Source: Polaromonas sp. (GTDB lineage Bacteria; Pseudomonadota; Gammaproteobacteria; Burkholderiales; Burkholderiaceae_C). From it: a DNA stretch of 64,000 nucleotides. The notes under the pieces were generated by a model. The model had not been told where the DNA came from. It was given only the letters and a program-made list of their open reading frames with translations, and ran no database searches. Position numbers and translations under genes: made by a program. This document shows positions 6,707 through 15,039 of the stretch, piece by piece (within the stretch, counting starts at the first letter, position 1; every line of letters begins with the position of its first letter). Location of the stretch: positions 1 to 64,000 of the forward strand of contig NZ_JABBPE010000016.1 in NCBI RefSeq assembly GCF_012927455.1, read 5' to 3'.

Positions 6707-9214
6707 CTACAAGGCCTGCAGCGGCAAGCCTTGTAGCGCACGGGCTTGCATAAAGGCCTCAAGTTCGTAGAGCGGCAAGGCTTTGCAAAACAGATGGCCC
6801 TGGTAGTTCTCGCAGCCGTGCCGTGCCAGAAACTGGCGCTGGGCCTCAGTCTCGACGCCCTCGGCCATGACGTCCAGACCCAGGCTTTGCGCCAGGCCAA
6901 TGATCGTGCGGGCAATGGCCGCATCGTTGGGGTCGGTCAGCAGATCCTTGATGAAATTCCGGTCTATTTTTAGCTGGTCCAGCGGCAGGCGCTTCAAGTA
7001 AGAGAGCGCTGAGTAGCCCATGCCGAAGTCGTCGATGGACAGAGTGACGCCGGCGCGCTTGAGCCGTCCCATTTTGGCAATGGTTACCTCGATCCCGGTG
7101 GCCAGCGAGCTTTCAGTCAGCTCCAGTTTAAGCCGCCGTGCGCGAACGCCGTGCTTCTGAATGGTGCGCATCACCAACTCGACAAACTCCGGGTCGCGAA
7201 ACTGGCGCGCACTCACGTTCACGGCGATGCTCAGCCTTTTGGTTTCAGGGTGAGCGGCCCAACGGGCCAGTTGCGCGCAGGCGGTCTCCAGCGCCCACTG
7301 GCCCAGCGGCAAGATGAGCCCGCTTTCTTCAGCATGGAGGATGAACGCATCTGGAAACACCAGACCGCGCTCCGGATGCCTCCAGCGGATCAGCGCTTCG
7401 ACGCCGAGCATGCGTCCGTCGCGTCCCACCTGCGGCTGGTAGTGCAGCAAAAACTCATGATTGCGCAAGCCCTGACGCAGCTCCATATCCAGGCCGGCGC
7501 TCGCGCTGGCGACCGCCTGCATCATCGGATCAAACAGGCAGATGGCGTTGCGCCCCTGCGCCTTGGCCTGGTACATCGCCAGATCCGCCTGCTTGAGCAG
7601 GTCGCCAATGCTTTGCTGGTCCTGGCTGAATGAGGTGATACCGATACTGCAGGTGCTGTGGTGCTGGAAGCCCGCCAGGTCATACGGTTCACTGAGCGTG
7701 GTCAAGATTTTATGGCCGACCACCTGGGTCTTGTCCGCAGCGACCTGCGCGTCGTCGCCCAGGTCCTCCAGCATGACAACGAACTCATCCCCACCCAGGC
7801 GCGCAACCGTGTCGGTGATGCGCACACAACTCGACAGGCGCGTGGCGACCTGTTGCAGCAGCAGGTCGCCTATGGCGTGCCCCAGCGTGTCGTTAAGCAC
7901 CTTGAAGTTGTCCAGATCAATAAACATCAGCGCGCCGATTTTTGTATGCCTGGCGCCTTGGGCCAGCGCATGCTGCAGGCGGTCCATCAGCAGTTGCCGG
8001 TTGGGCAACTGCGTCAGCGTGTCGTAAAACGCCAGATGCTCGATTTCTTCTTCCGCGCCCTTGCGTGCGGTAATGTCACGGGCCACGGCGACCCAGTGCG
8101 TCAGCCCACGGTCGAAATAATCCACCGGCACAATGTCCAGCTCAAGCCAGAACAACTCGCCATTTTTTTTGTAGTTGATGAGCTCCGCACACACCGGTTG
8201 CGCTTGCTGCAGCGCTGCGCGGATACGGTCCAGCTCGCTACGCTGCGTTAGCGGCCCCTGCAGCAGGCGGGGCGTCTGGCCCAGCACTTCTTCTCGGCTA
8301 TAGCCGGTGAGCCGTTCAAAGGCGTCATTGACAAACACAATCCTCGGACCCGGCGCGTTGAGCGTCTTGGCTTCGGTGATAAAGACCATGTCGTTCAGGC
8401 GGGAAATGCTCGTCATCAGCAGCAACTGCTGCTCTTGTGACTGCCGCCTGTCGCTGACGTCGCGAATATACACGGCCAGGCCTTCCTCGAAAGGATAGGC
8501 GCGCAGCTCAAGCCACTTACCCAGCGCTGCATAAAACTCCTCGAATTCCAGATGTTTTTCGCCGTTCATGGCTTTAATAATTTCGCTACGTGTACGCCCG
8601 CTCCCTTTGATGTCCAGCTCGTGCCATATTCTTTGCCCAAGCAACTCCCCGCTGCTGCGGCCAAGCAAGCGTTCGGTCTCGCGGTTGACGTAGGTAAAGC
8701 GCCCCTCGCGGTCCAGCGTGACAAAGGCGTCGGTGATGCTGGCCAGCGTTGTGCTCAGCTGCATGGTCAGGCTTGAGGACGCCTGCTGATCGCGTTTTTT
8801 CAGGGTGAGATCCTGCAGCACACCTTCCATGCGCAACACCGTCCCGCCGTCGTCCAGCACCGCCTGACCGAGCGAGCGCACCCACACGCGCCGCTGGCTG
8901 ACCGTGATGACCTCCACCTCTTCATCAAACGCGGCACCGTTCGTGCGACAGGCATGCAGCGCCGCCGCCATCCGTTCGCGCGATTCAGGCGCATAAAAAT
9001 CGAGCGGGTCGGCATACAGCGTCGCGTCGTCGTGCGGCACCTCCAGCAGCGCGGCCAACGATTCGGACCAGGTCAGGCGCCCGCCTGACCTGTCAAAGAC
9101 CCAGGTTCCTGCGCCTGCCGCATGTTCAAGCAGCGCTAGAAGCGGACGCGCCGGATCATCAGTACTGTTGCAGCGGTGGGCCGGTAGCGGCACGGTCTGA
9201 CGTGAAGGTTGCAT
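6707..9214 (-). CDS. PAS-PAS-PAS-GGDEF-EAL cyclic-di-GMP signalling protein
   Basis: An 835-residue cytoplasmic protein. The N-terminal half holds PAS-type sensor modules (roughly 25-135, 150-265 and 270-395). A diguanylate cyclase domain follows with an intact GGDEF signature (ARLGGDEFVVML, ~residue 472), then a phosphodiesterase EAL domain (GVEALIRWRHPERG, ~605; DDFGMGYSALSYLKRLPLDQ; KIDRNFI). Both catalytic signatures are intact, so it could make and/or break c-di-GMP. No membrane segment is visible. It is monocistronic and convergent with yggS. The signal sensed by the PAS domains cannot be read. Proximity to pilT/pilU makes a motility-adhesion role plausible but unproven. Confidence 0.92.
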   Translation of the reverse strand: MQPSRQTVPLPAHRCNSTDDPARPLLALLEHAAGAGTWVFDRSGGRLTWSESLAALLEVPHDDATLYADPLDFYAPESRERMAAALHACRTNGAAFDEEVEVITVSQRRVWVRSLGQAVLDDGGTVLRMEGVLQDLTLKKRDQQASSSLTMQLSTTLASITDAFVTLDREGRFTYVNRETERLLGRSSGELLGQRIWHELDIKGSGRTRSEIIKAMNGEKHLEFEEFYAALGKWLELRAYPFEEGLAVYIRDVSDRRQSQEQQLLLMTSISRLNDMVFITEAKTLNAPGPRIVFVNDAFERLTGYSREEVLGQTPRLLQGPLTQRSELDRIRAALQQAQPVCAELINYKKNGELFWLELDIVPVDYFDRGLTHWVAVARDITARKGAEEEIEHLAFYDTLTQLPNRQLLMDRLQHALAQGARHTKIGALMFIDLDNFKVLNDTLGHAIGDLLLQQVATRLSSCVRITDTVARLGGDEFVVMLEDLGDDAQVAADKTQVVGHKILTTLSEPYDLAGFQHHSTCSIGITSFSQDQQSIGDLLKQADLAMYQAKAQGRNAICLFDPMMQAVASASAGLDMELRQGLRNHEFLLHYQPQVGRDGRMLGVEALIRWRHPERGLVFPDAFILHAEESGLILPLGQWALETACAQLARWAAHPETKRLSIAVNVSARQFRDPEFVELVMRTIQKHGVRARRLKLELTESSLATGIEVTIAKMGRLKRAGVTLSIDDFGMGYSALSYLKRLPLDQLKIDRNFIKDLLTDPNDAAIARTIIGLAQSLGLDVMAEGVETEAQRQFLARHGCENYQGHLFCKALPLYELEAFMQARALQGLPLQAL

Positions 9215-9724
9215 GGCATGGTGGGTTGAACATAAACATGGCGGGCAGCCGGCGCACCGGTCCCTTCTAGCTTACTGCTTTGGGCGGACAACTGCAGCCT
9301 GCAGGCGGCTCAGCAAGCTACGGCGCTTGTGCCCTAGCGTTTTATTTCTTGTAATTGCATACCAAGGAAAAGACATAACGAGGGCGGAGCGGTTCGGCCG
9401 CAAGCTCTGTCCTCATGCATTGCGTTTGCCGTTAAAGATTCAAAATGTTTTGTAATTGTAATAAACGTCTTGATATGTCTTTTCACCAGCGTTAGTCCGA
9501 CAGAATTTATAGCACTTTTAAACTAAAAAGTGCTGCCATCTCCTTGTCAGTTTACTCAACACTGAATTTTTATGACTAATTTTAAATGTAAGTGACTGTC
9601 ACAAACTTGCAGGTGAGATACCCGAAAGTTCCGGTAGATTGCTATCTAGCGCTTGGGCAGGGGCGCGCAAACCGCATGCCGTTGAGGCGCAAAAAGTCCA
9701 CGAACTCACAAGAGGAAAAGTATC
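9215..9724. other. 510-bp gene-free region with a perfect palindrome
   Basis: No coding sequence is supported here. The segment is noticeably more AT-rich from about 9340 to 9600 than its surroundings. It contains a perfect 9-bp inverted repeat, AGCACTTTT at 9511-9519 and AAAAGTGCT at 9526-9534 with a 6-base spacer, not followed by a T run, so it may be an operator or RNA hairpin. It serves as promoter space for the divergent GGDEF-EAL gene and the small gene at 9725. Confidence 0.5.
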
Positions 9725-10006
9725 GTGAATGCACTTGATGATCTCAGGCAATGCCCGGACGTTGCCACCTTGAAGCCTGCCCTGCAAAAACTTTGTGAAA
9801 AGTTCGGGAAAATTGCAAGGCTGGACATCCTTACCGCCATGCATGAAGGCACGAAACAGGCCATCTGTTTTTTGCGGCTGGACGCGCCAGACAAGGAAGT
9901 GGCACTGATGAAGGCCTTGGGTGTGGGGCGATTCGGCGGGGAAATTGTGTTTGTGGTGAACCTCGATGATTCGGCCATCGGCAAGGGCGCGAGTTCTTCC
10001 TCCTAG
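9725..10006 (+). CDS. Small hypothetical protein, possibly RRM-like
   Basis: A 93-residue soluble protein starting at GTG 9725, with a strong ribosome-binding site AGAGGAAAAG at 9711-9720. The pattern of alternating helices and strands (helix ALQKLCEKFG, strand KIARLDIL, strand QAICFLRLDAP, helix EVALMKALGV, strand EIVFVVNL) resembles an RNA-recognition-motif fold. Canonical RNP aromatic motifs are not obvious, so no function is claimed. A short Ser-rich tail ends the protein. It is followed by a bactofilin gene 247 bp downstream, probably separately transcribed. Confidence 0.7.
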   Translation: MNALDDLRQCPDVATLKPALQKLCEKFGKIARLDILTAMHEGTKQAICFLRLDAPDKEVALMKALGVGRFGGEIVFVVNLDDSAIGKGASSSS

Positions 10007-10253
10007 TGGGCCGAGGTCGAGGGCATGGAATAGGAAAATAGGCTGAACGGGACAGCCCGGTCCGACGCCGGCCATCCTGCCGCAACCTCGCGCTTCAAGC
10101 AGGGACGCGAAAATTATTGGGTCGCCGCTGACTTCCTGACACAAGTTCAAGTGAATCCCTGAGTGTAAAAATTGGTTCAGTTACCACTCTTGCATGAACG
10201 TGACGTTTGGGGATCTTTGCGGACGTACCATGCGTCCCTTTAAAGGAAGTCAC

Positions 10254-10805
10254 ATGGCAACACCGTTTTTTGGCAAACGCGAAAATGAGTCCCCTAGCAA
10301 TTTGCGTCCCGGTGCAGCCGGCGGCTATGGCTCTACGGGCTCTTCAAGCACGCTGCATTCTGCCGCCCCAGGTGCCAGCCAGCAAAATTCGTCCAAACCT
10401 GTGAACGAAGCAGCCTCCTCTGCGAGCACCGGCAAAGAAGGCGGCAGCAAGCTGACAGTGGGGCCGAACATCAAGCTCAAGGGCGTTGAAATTACCGACT
10501 GCGATACCCTGGTAGTTGAAGGGCTGGTTGAAGCCACCATGGACTCACGCGTGATTCAGATCGCGGAGCAAGGCGCTTTCAAGGGTTCGGCTGAAATCGA
10601 TGTAGCCGAGATTCGTGGCGAATTTAACGGCAATCTGACGGTGCGCGACAAGCTGGTGATTTATTCGACCGGCAAAGTCACTGGCACCATTCGCTACGGC
10701 AAGCTGGTGGTGGAAGAAGGCGGCCAGCTCTCCGGCGAAATCATGCCTGGCACGGGCGGCACCAAATCGAGCAGCGCCAGCAAGACCGGTTTGCAGGCAG
10801 TCTGA
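10254..10805 (+). CDS. Bactofilin family cytoskeletal protein
   Basis: A 183-residue protein. The first ~65 residues are a disordered Ser/Ala/Gly-rich tail; residues ~68-165 form the bactofilin (DUF583) right-handed beta-helix with repeats such as GVEITDCDTLVVEGLVEAT, GAFKGSAEIDVAEIRGEF and GKVTGTIRYGKLVVEEGG. The C-terminus is again disordered. Bactofilins polymerise without nucleotide and organise cell-wall or stalk enzymes. ATG 10254 is selected because TAAAGGAAG lies 4-12 bases upstream; the frame is open further 5' but lacks such a site. A stem-loop follows the gene. Confidence 0.88.
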   Translation: MATPFFGKRENESPSNLRPGAAGGYGSTGSSSTLHSAAPGASQQNSSKPVNEAASSASTGKEGGSKLTVGPNIKLKGVEITDCDTLVVEGLVEATMDSRVIQIAEQGAFKGSAEIDVAEIRGEFNGNLTVRDKLVIYSTGKVTGTIRYGKLVVEEGGQLSGEIMPGTGGTKSSSASKTGLQAV

Positions 10806-10814
10806 AACGCGAAA

Positions 10815-10837
10815 GCCTGGCGCAACCGTCGCCAGGC
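10815..10837 (+). terminator. Stem-loop after bactofilin gene
   Basis: A perfect 8-bp inverted repeat GCCTGGCG / CGCCAGGC with a 7-base loop begins 10 bases after the bactofilin stop. There is no U-tract, so efficiency is uncertain. It lies between convergent genes and may serve both strands. Confidence 0.5.
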
Positions 10838-10904
10838 AAACACAACACTGACCGGCGAAAGCAAACTTGCCTGACGCTGCGGTCACGCCATTGCAAAGTC
10901 GCTG

Positions 10905-11630
10905 CTAAAACAGCCGGAAAGCCAACGGTATCAACAGCGACGCCAGCACCACTTGCAGGCCCAGGGCCAGTCCCGCATAGGCGCCGGCATCGGCATTAAC
11001 TTGAAGTGCGCGTGCCGCACCAATGCCGTGTGACGCAGTGCCCAGCGCGAAGCCGCGCGCGGCCCAGCCGGCGCTGTCGGTCGGGATGCGCAGCCCGTCA
11101 AACAGGTATTTGCCGCTGAGCGCGCCCACCAGCCCGGTAATCACCGCAAAGACGGCCGCCAGTGCCGGAATGCCGCCTATCTGTTCAGCGATACCCATCG
11201 CCACCGGCGCCGTCACCGACTTGGGCACCAGCGACAAAATGACCCCTGCAGGCAAGCCGAAGAGCCAGCCTAGCAGCAGCGTGCAGCCCGCGGCGACGCT
11301 GCCACCGGCCAGCGCGGCGATCAAGAGATGGCGCCAACGTTGGCGCAGCTCTTCACGGCGCAGCCATAGCGGCCAGGCCAGCGCCACCACGGCCGGGCCC
11401 AGCAGGAAATGGATGAATTGCGCGCCGGCAAAGTAGCTCGGGTAAGGCACGCCGGTTGTCAGCAGACCGGCGGCAAGGACCACCACCGTCCACAGCACCG
11501 GATTGGCCCACGGCGCTTGCCGCAGACGCACATAAACTGCTTGCGCCAGGGCATACACCATCAGCGTGGCGGTCAGGCCGAACAGCGGCGTGGCCGAAAG
11601 ATAAACCCACAGCTCGACAAACTTAGGCAT
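10905..11630 (-). CDS. lrgB: LrgB/CidB family membrane protein
   Basis: A 241-residue polytopic membrane protein with about six to eight hydrophobic segments and LrgB signatures (PKSVTAPVAMGIAEQIGG, and GTASHGIGAARALQ near the C-terminus). LrgB pairs with LrgA. The pair was first described as holin-like modulators of murein hydrolases; homologues include the chloroplast glycolate/glycerate carrier PLGG1 and bacterial pyruvate transporters. It overlaps lrgA by 8 bp and is the last gene of a glcD - lrgA - lrgB run on this strand. In that context a role in moving glycolate or another small hydroxy-acid is a reasonable inference. Confidence 0.88.
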   Translation of the reverse strand: MPKFVELWVYLSATPLFGLTATLMVYALAQAVYVRLRQAPWANPVLWTVVVLAAGLLTTGVPYPSYFAGAQFIHFLLGPAVVALAWPLWLRREELRQRWRHLLIAALAGGSVAAGCTLLLGWLFGLPAGVILSLVPKSVTAPVAMGIAEQIGGIPALAAVFAVITGLVGALSGKYLFDGLRIPTDSAGWAARGFALGTASHGIGAARALQVNADAGAYAGLALGLQVVLASLLIPLAFRLF

Positions 11631-12003
11631 GCGGCACCTCTTCGGGTGGCGGCTTGCCGGACCCTGGGCGGTTGCGCAACAAGTGAAGAGTGAGCACCGT
11701 CACGGCCAAACCGGCCAACGTCGAGACAACAATAACCACCAGCATGCGCACACCGTACTGGCTGACAAGCGAAAGATGGGTCATGACACCCACGCCCACC
11801 GGTACAAAGAGTAACGAAAGGTGAGAGAGCAGAAAGTCGGCGCAAACAGCCACCGGCTCGCGCACCAGGCGCCAGCGCAGCGCCAGCAGAAGTAAAACCA
11901 TGCCGACAACCGGCCCAGGAAAGGGCAAAGACAGGCCGCGCGCCAGCACTTCACCGAGGGATTGAAGCACCAGCAGCCAGACCAGCCCGCGCAATGCTTG
12001 CAT
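11623..12003 (-). CDS. lrgA: LrgA/CidA family membrane protein
   Basis: A 126-residue protein with four hydrophobic segments. It has the family pattern PFPGPVVGMVLLLLALRW and a middle section LSLLFVPVGVGVMTHL. I chose ATG at 12003 because GGGAAAG precedes it at good spacing and it removes a non-conserved 21-residue extension. It works with LrgB, with which it overlaps. glcD lies 153 bp upstream on the same strand, separated by a degenerate GC-rich repeat. Confidence 0.87.
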   Translation of the reverse strand: MQALRGLVWLLVLQSLGEVLARGLSLPFPGPVVGMVLLLLALRWRLVREPVAVCADFLLSHLSLLFVPVGVGVMTHLSLVSQYGVRMLVVIVVSTLAGLAVTVLTLHLLRNRPGSGKPPPEEVPHA

Positions 12004-12106
12004 TTCAGGCTTTCCCGAAAATGTTCTGAGCGGTGAATCGCCACGCGCCGCGCTGGGCCGCCCCAAGCAAGGCCAGCCCTTCTTCCTGGTGAAAGGGGCC
12101 TCGCAC

Positions 12107-12149
12107 CGCCGAAGGCACGCGAAGCGACAAGCGTGGGGGCTCCATAGGT
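12107..12149 (+). repeat. Degenerate GC-rich repeat (family 2), fragment
   Basis: GGCACGCGAAGCGACAAGCG followed by TGGGGGC resembles the right end of the family-2 repeats at 24908 and 26716. It lies between glcD and lrgA. Only the terminal third is recognisable. Confidence 0.45.
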
Positions 12150-12156
12150 TTATGGT

Positions 12157-13659
12157 TTAAAAACGAGGCAGGTCAGGGTGCGTTATCTGCCCGTCCCGCA
12201 CCAGCATTTTTCCGTAATCGGCGCAGCGATTGAGTGTCGGGATCACCTTGCCGGGATTGAGCAGGCCTTTGCTGTCAAAAGCGCGTTTCACGCCGAACAT
12301 CTGCTCGTTTTCCTGCGCTGAAAACTGCACACACATGGAGTTGAGCTTTTCCACGCCGACGCCATGCTCGCCGGTAATGGTGCCGCCCATGGCAACGCTG
12401 GTTTCCAGAATCTCGGCGCCAAACAGTTCGCAGCGGTGCAGCTGATCGGCATCGTTGGCATCGAACATGATCAGTGGGTGCAGGTTGCCATCGCCCGCGT
12501 GGAACACGTTGGCACAGCGCAGACCGTATTTCTTTTCCATCTCGCCTATCGCCAGCAAAATGTCGGCCAGGCGCTTGCGTGGAATGGTGGAGTCCATGCA
12601 CATGTAGTCGGGGCTGATGCGGCCAGAGGCTGGGAATGCGTTCTTGCGTCCGCTCCAGAAGCGCAGGCGCTCGGCTTCGTTCTGGCTCACAGCAATGGCG
12701 GTCGCGCCGTGCAGACTCAGCACGGCGTTCATGCGGCCGATTTCTTCCTCGACCTCTTCCGGCGTGCCGTCGCTCTCGCACAGCAAGATGGCCGCGGCGC
12801 TCAGGTCATAACCGGCATGGACAAAGGCTTCCACTGCAGCCGTCATCGGCTTGTCCATCATTTCCAGCCCGGCCGGAATGATGCCTGCGGCAATCACCGC
12901 AGCCACCGCATCGCCGGCTTTGCGCAAATCGTCGAAGCTGGCCATGATGCAGCGCGCCAGTTGCGGCTTGGGCATCAGTTTCACGGTGACTTCGGTGGTG
13001 ACTGCCAGCATGCCTTCGCTGCCAATGACGATGCTGAGCAGGTCAAAGCCCGCCGCATCCAGCGCATCGCCGCCGAACTCGACTTCTTCACCCTCGATGG
13101 TGAAGCCCCTGACCTTGAGCACGTTGTGCACCGTCAGGCCGTATTTGAGGCAGTGCACGCCGCCGGAATTTTCAGCCACATTACCGCCTATGGTGCAGGC
13201 GATCTGGCTGGAAGGATCGGGTGCGTAATACAGGCCGTGCGGCGCCGCCGCTTCGGAAATGGCCAGGTTGCGCACCCCGCCCTGCACCACCGCAGTACGG
13301 CTGATTGGATCAAGCTTGAGGATTTTGTTGAACTTGGCCAGCGACAAGGTCACGCCAAGCTTGTGCGGCATGGCCCCGCCGCTCAGGCCGGTGCCCGCGC
13401 CGCGCGCCACCACCGGCACATCGAGTGCGTGGCAGGCCAGGAGCACAGCCTGTACCTCGGCGTAGGTTTCCGGCAAGGCCACGACCAGCGGCCGCTGGCG
13501 GTAAGCGGTCAGCCCGTCGCACTCGTAAGGCGTGGTGTCTTCACTGTTCCACAGCAGGGCATGGGCGGGCAGCACTGCCGTCAGCGCGGCAACCACTTGC
13601 GACTGGCGCTCTGCTCTGCTCAAAGAATCATGCTGCTGCGAAGAAAGAGGTGCGTTCAT
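12157..13659 (-). CDS. glcD: Glycolate oxidase FAD-binding subunit GlcD
   Basis: A 500-residue FAD-linked oxidase, the size of E. coli GlcD, with characteristic GlcD stretches: TPYECDGLTAYRQRPLVV, VVARGAGTGLSGGAMP, YYAPDPSSQIACTIGGNVAE, NSGGVHCLKYGLTVHN, NVFHAGDGNLHPLI and GTITGEHGVGVEKLN. It oxidises glycolate to glyoxylate with electrons going to the membrane chain, normally as a GlcDEF complex. glcE and glcF are not downstream; lrgA and lrgB are. The start is ATG 13659 (MNAPLSS); the frame extends upstream but only through non-conserved sequence. The (D)-lactate dehydrogenase branch is the alternative, less likely because of the close GlcD match. Confidence 0.9.
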   Translation of the reverse strand: MNAPLSSQQHDSLSRAERQSQVVAALTAVLPAHALLWNSEDTTPYECDGLTAYRQRPLVVALPETYAEVQAVLLACHALDVPVVARGAGTGLSGGAMPHKLGVTLSLAKFNKILKLDPISRTAVVQGGVRNLAISEAAAPHGLYYAPDPSSQIACTIGGNVAENSGGVHCLKYGLTVHNVLKVRGFTIEGEEVEFGGDALDAAGFDLLSIVIGSEGMLAVTTEVTVKLMPKPQLARCIMASFDDLRKAGDAVAAVIAAGIIPAGLEMMDKPMTAAVEAFVHAGYDLSAAAILLCESDGTPEEVEEEIGRMNAVLSLHGATAIAVSQNEAERLRFWSGRKNAFPASGRISPDYMCMDSTIPRKRLADILLAIGEMEKKYGLRCANVFHAGDGNLHPLIMFDANDADQLHRCELFGAEILETSVAMGGTITGEHGVGVEKLNSMCVQFSAQENEQMFGVKRAFDSKGLLNPGKVIPTLNRCADYGKMLVRDGQITHPDLPRF

Positions 13660-13844
13660 GCTGGGGTTCCCGGTGTGAAAGCAGACTGTAGAGCAAGCCG
13701 CCGCCGTCGGGTTGAAGAAAATTAAGGCCGCGCATGAAAACGAGCTTGAGTTCCACCGGTGATTTTGTCGAAGGCGTCTTGCTGAATCAGTCCCCCCAAA
13801 GCTGGCGGGCTGTTTCCGCGTCATTTTGTCGAAAATTGGACAAA

Positions 13845-13901
13845 ATAAGCTTCCAGCCCAACCAGGGCGGGCGCTAACAGCTATGTTTTTTATAGCATTC
13901 A
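13845..13901 (+). repeat. Interspersed ~55-bp repeat, copy 3
   Basis: CTTCCAGCCCAACCAGGGCG, GGCGCTAACAGCTATG and TTTTTATAGCATT. It is the left flank of the decayed LysR fragment. Confidence 0.75.
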
Positions 13902-13949
13902 AGCCTTCGTTGCTGCCGCACCGTGGCTCACCAGGCGCGCCTTGCCGCA

Positions 13950-14245
13950 GATCAATTTTCCGGCCGCCCCTTCAGCGCATGGCCGATTGTGCGCGCGCAG
14001 TTTGCGCTGCGCACCGACGACATGCTGGCCTACTGAAAAGCGATACGTCCCGGTCTGGGCGTCGGGTTTGTCGCCAAATATTTGCTGGCCACCGACCCCG
14101 GCGTACGGCGCGTGCTCCCACGCTCTCGCTGCCGGCACTGCCGATCTGGCTAACCGTGCACCGTAAGTTGCGCAGCAACGGCCGCATCCGGGCGGTTTAC
14201 GCTTTTCTGGCGCCGGCGGCCCCGCAGGCGTCGATCCCACGCATT
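13950..14245 (+). pseudogene. Decayed LysR-type regulator, C-terminal fragment
   Basis: The plus strand encodes pieces of a LysR effector-binding domain in two frames. In the first frame FALRTDDMLAY is followed by an in-frame TGA (14034-14036), then AIRPGLGVGFVAKYLLATDP and GVRRVLP. After about 14118 the homology moves to another frame: LPALPIWLTVHRKLRSNGRI and RAVYAFLA. These match the usual C-terminal LysR pattern (RTDD..AY....AGLGIGF, PVWL..H.ELR.N.RIRAVYDFL). One nonsense change plus one frameshift and no DNA-binding domain make it a pseudogene. It sits between two copies of the interspersed repeat. Confidence 0.65.
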
Positions 14246-14277
14246 TGCGAAAGCCTCGCGCTGCGCGCTGCCCCGGT

Positions 14278-14333
14278 TTGCTATTGTTTCAATAGCTGTT
14301 TTCGCCCGTATCTATTGGACTACAGGCACTATT
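14278..14333 (-). repeat. Interspersed ~55-bp repeat, copy 4
   Basis: TTGCTATTGTTTCAATAGCT, GTTTTCGCCCGT, a spacer and TTGGACTACAGGC, in inverted orientation to copy 3. A partial extra TTTGCTATTAAAATT follows at 14332-14347. Confidence 0.85.
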
Positions 14334-14433
14334 TGCTATTAAAATTAATTGCAGGGCAGACTCGTATAGAGTTGCAAAACCGGCCGAAGCTTGCAGTTGC
14401 CGGTACAGATCAGACCCCACCAGAGGACTCAGC

Positions 14434-14946
14434 ATGCATCCCAACCAGACCAGGCTCGACGACTTTTACGCGGCGTTTTCCCGTCTTGACGCCGACACCA
14501 TGGTCACTTTTTATGCGCCTGATGCGCAGTTTCATGACGAGGCCTTTTCGCTGCGCGGCCACGAACAGATAAGCGGCATGTGGCGCATGCTGTGCGACGG
14601 GACCAAGACAAAGGGCGACGTCTGGAAACTAGCCTACAGCGGCATTGAGGCAGACGCACAGCGCGGAAAGGCCCATTGGGAAGCCGACTACTGTTTCGGC
14701 CAGCCCGGGCGCCTGGTACACAACGTCGTCGACGGTGTGTTTCAATTCGATGAAAGCGGGCTGATTACCCACCACTATGACCGCTTCAGTTTCTGGGCCT
14801 GGTCGCGCCAGGCCTTGGGGGCGCCCGGCATGTTGCTGGGATGGACGCCGTTCTTGCGCCGCAAGGTCGAAGCGCAGGCCGCAGCCAACCTGCAGAAATA
14901 CCTGTCCACGCGCAGAACTGATACGGCGCAGGCAGTCGCCGCCTGA
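14434..14946 (+). CDS. SnoaL/NTF2-like fold protein
   Basis: A 170-residue protein with a SnoaL-like (NTF2 superfamily) domain over residues ~1-125. It shows the typical start LDDFYAAFSRLDADTMVTFY followed by a helix-strand order, the motif APDAQFHDEAFSLRG and a late HHYDRFSFWAW. This fold is used by ketosteroid isomerases, polyketide cyclases and many small unknown enzymes; the substrate here is unknown. It lies tail-to-tail with phcQ, so it is not part of that operon. The upstream 200 bp holds a LysR remnant and a repeat. Confidence 0.78.
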   Translation: MHPNQTRLDDFYAAFSRLDADTMVTFYAPDAQFHDEAFSLRGHEQISGMWRMLCDGTKTKGDVWKLAYSGIEADAQRGKAHWEADYCFGQPGRLVHNVVDGVFQFDESGLITHHYDRFSFWAWSRQALGAPGMLLGWTPFLRRKVEAQAAANLQKYLSTRRTDTAQAVAA

Positions 14947-15039
14947 ACGTCTGGCTAGGTAAAACCCAGAACAGGTTGCTGTTTGCGGCGCAGCACCTCA
15001 TCTTCGATGCGCTGACACCGCCACCCCATGCCAGCCGAC

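Noticed and set aside
12364-13725. 453-codon open frame antisense to glcD
   Set aside because: It mirrors glcD exactly; long antisense frames are expected in GC-rich DNA, and the translation is His/Arg/Gln-rich without motifs.
13950-14245. Intact LysR gene
   Set aside because: An in-frame TGA, a frame change and absence of the HTH part exclude a functional gene.
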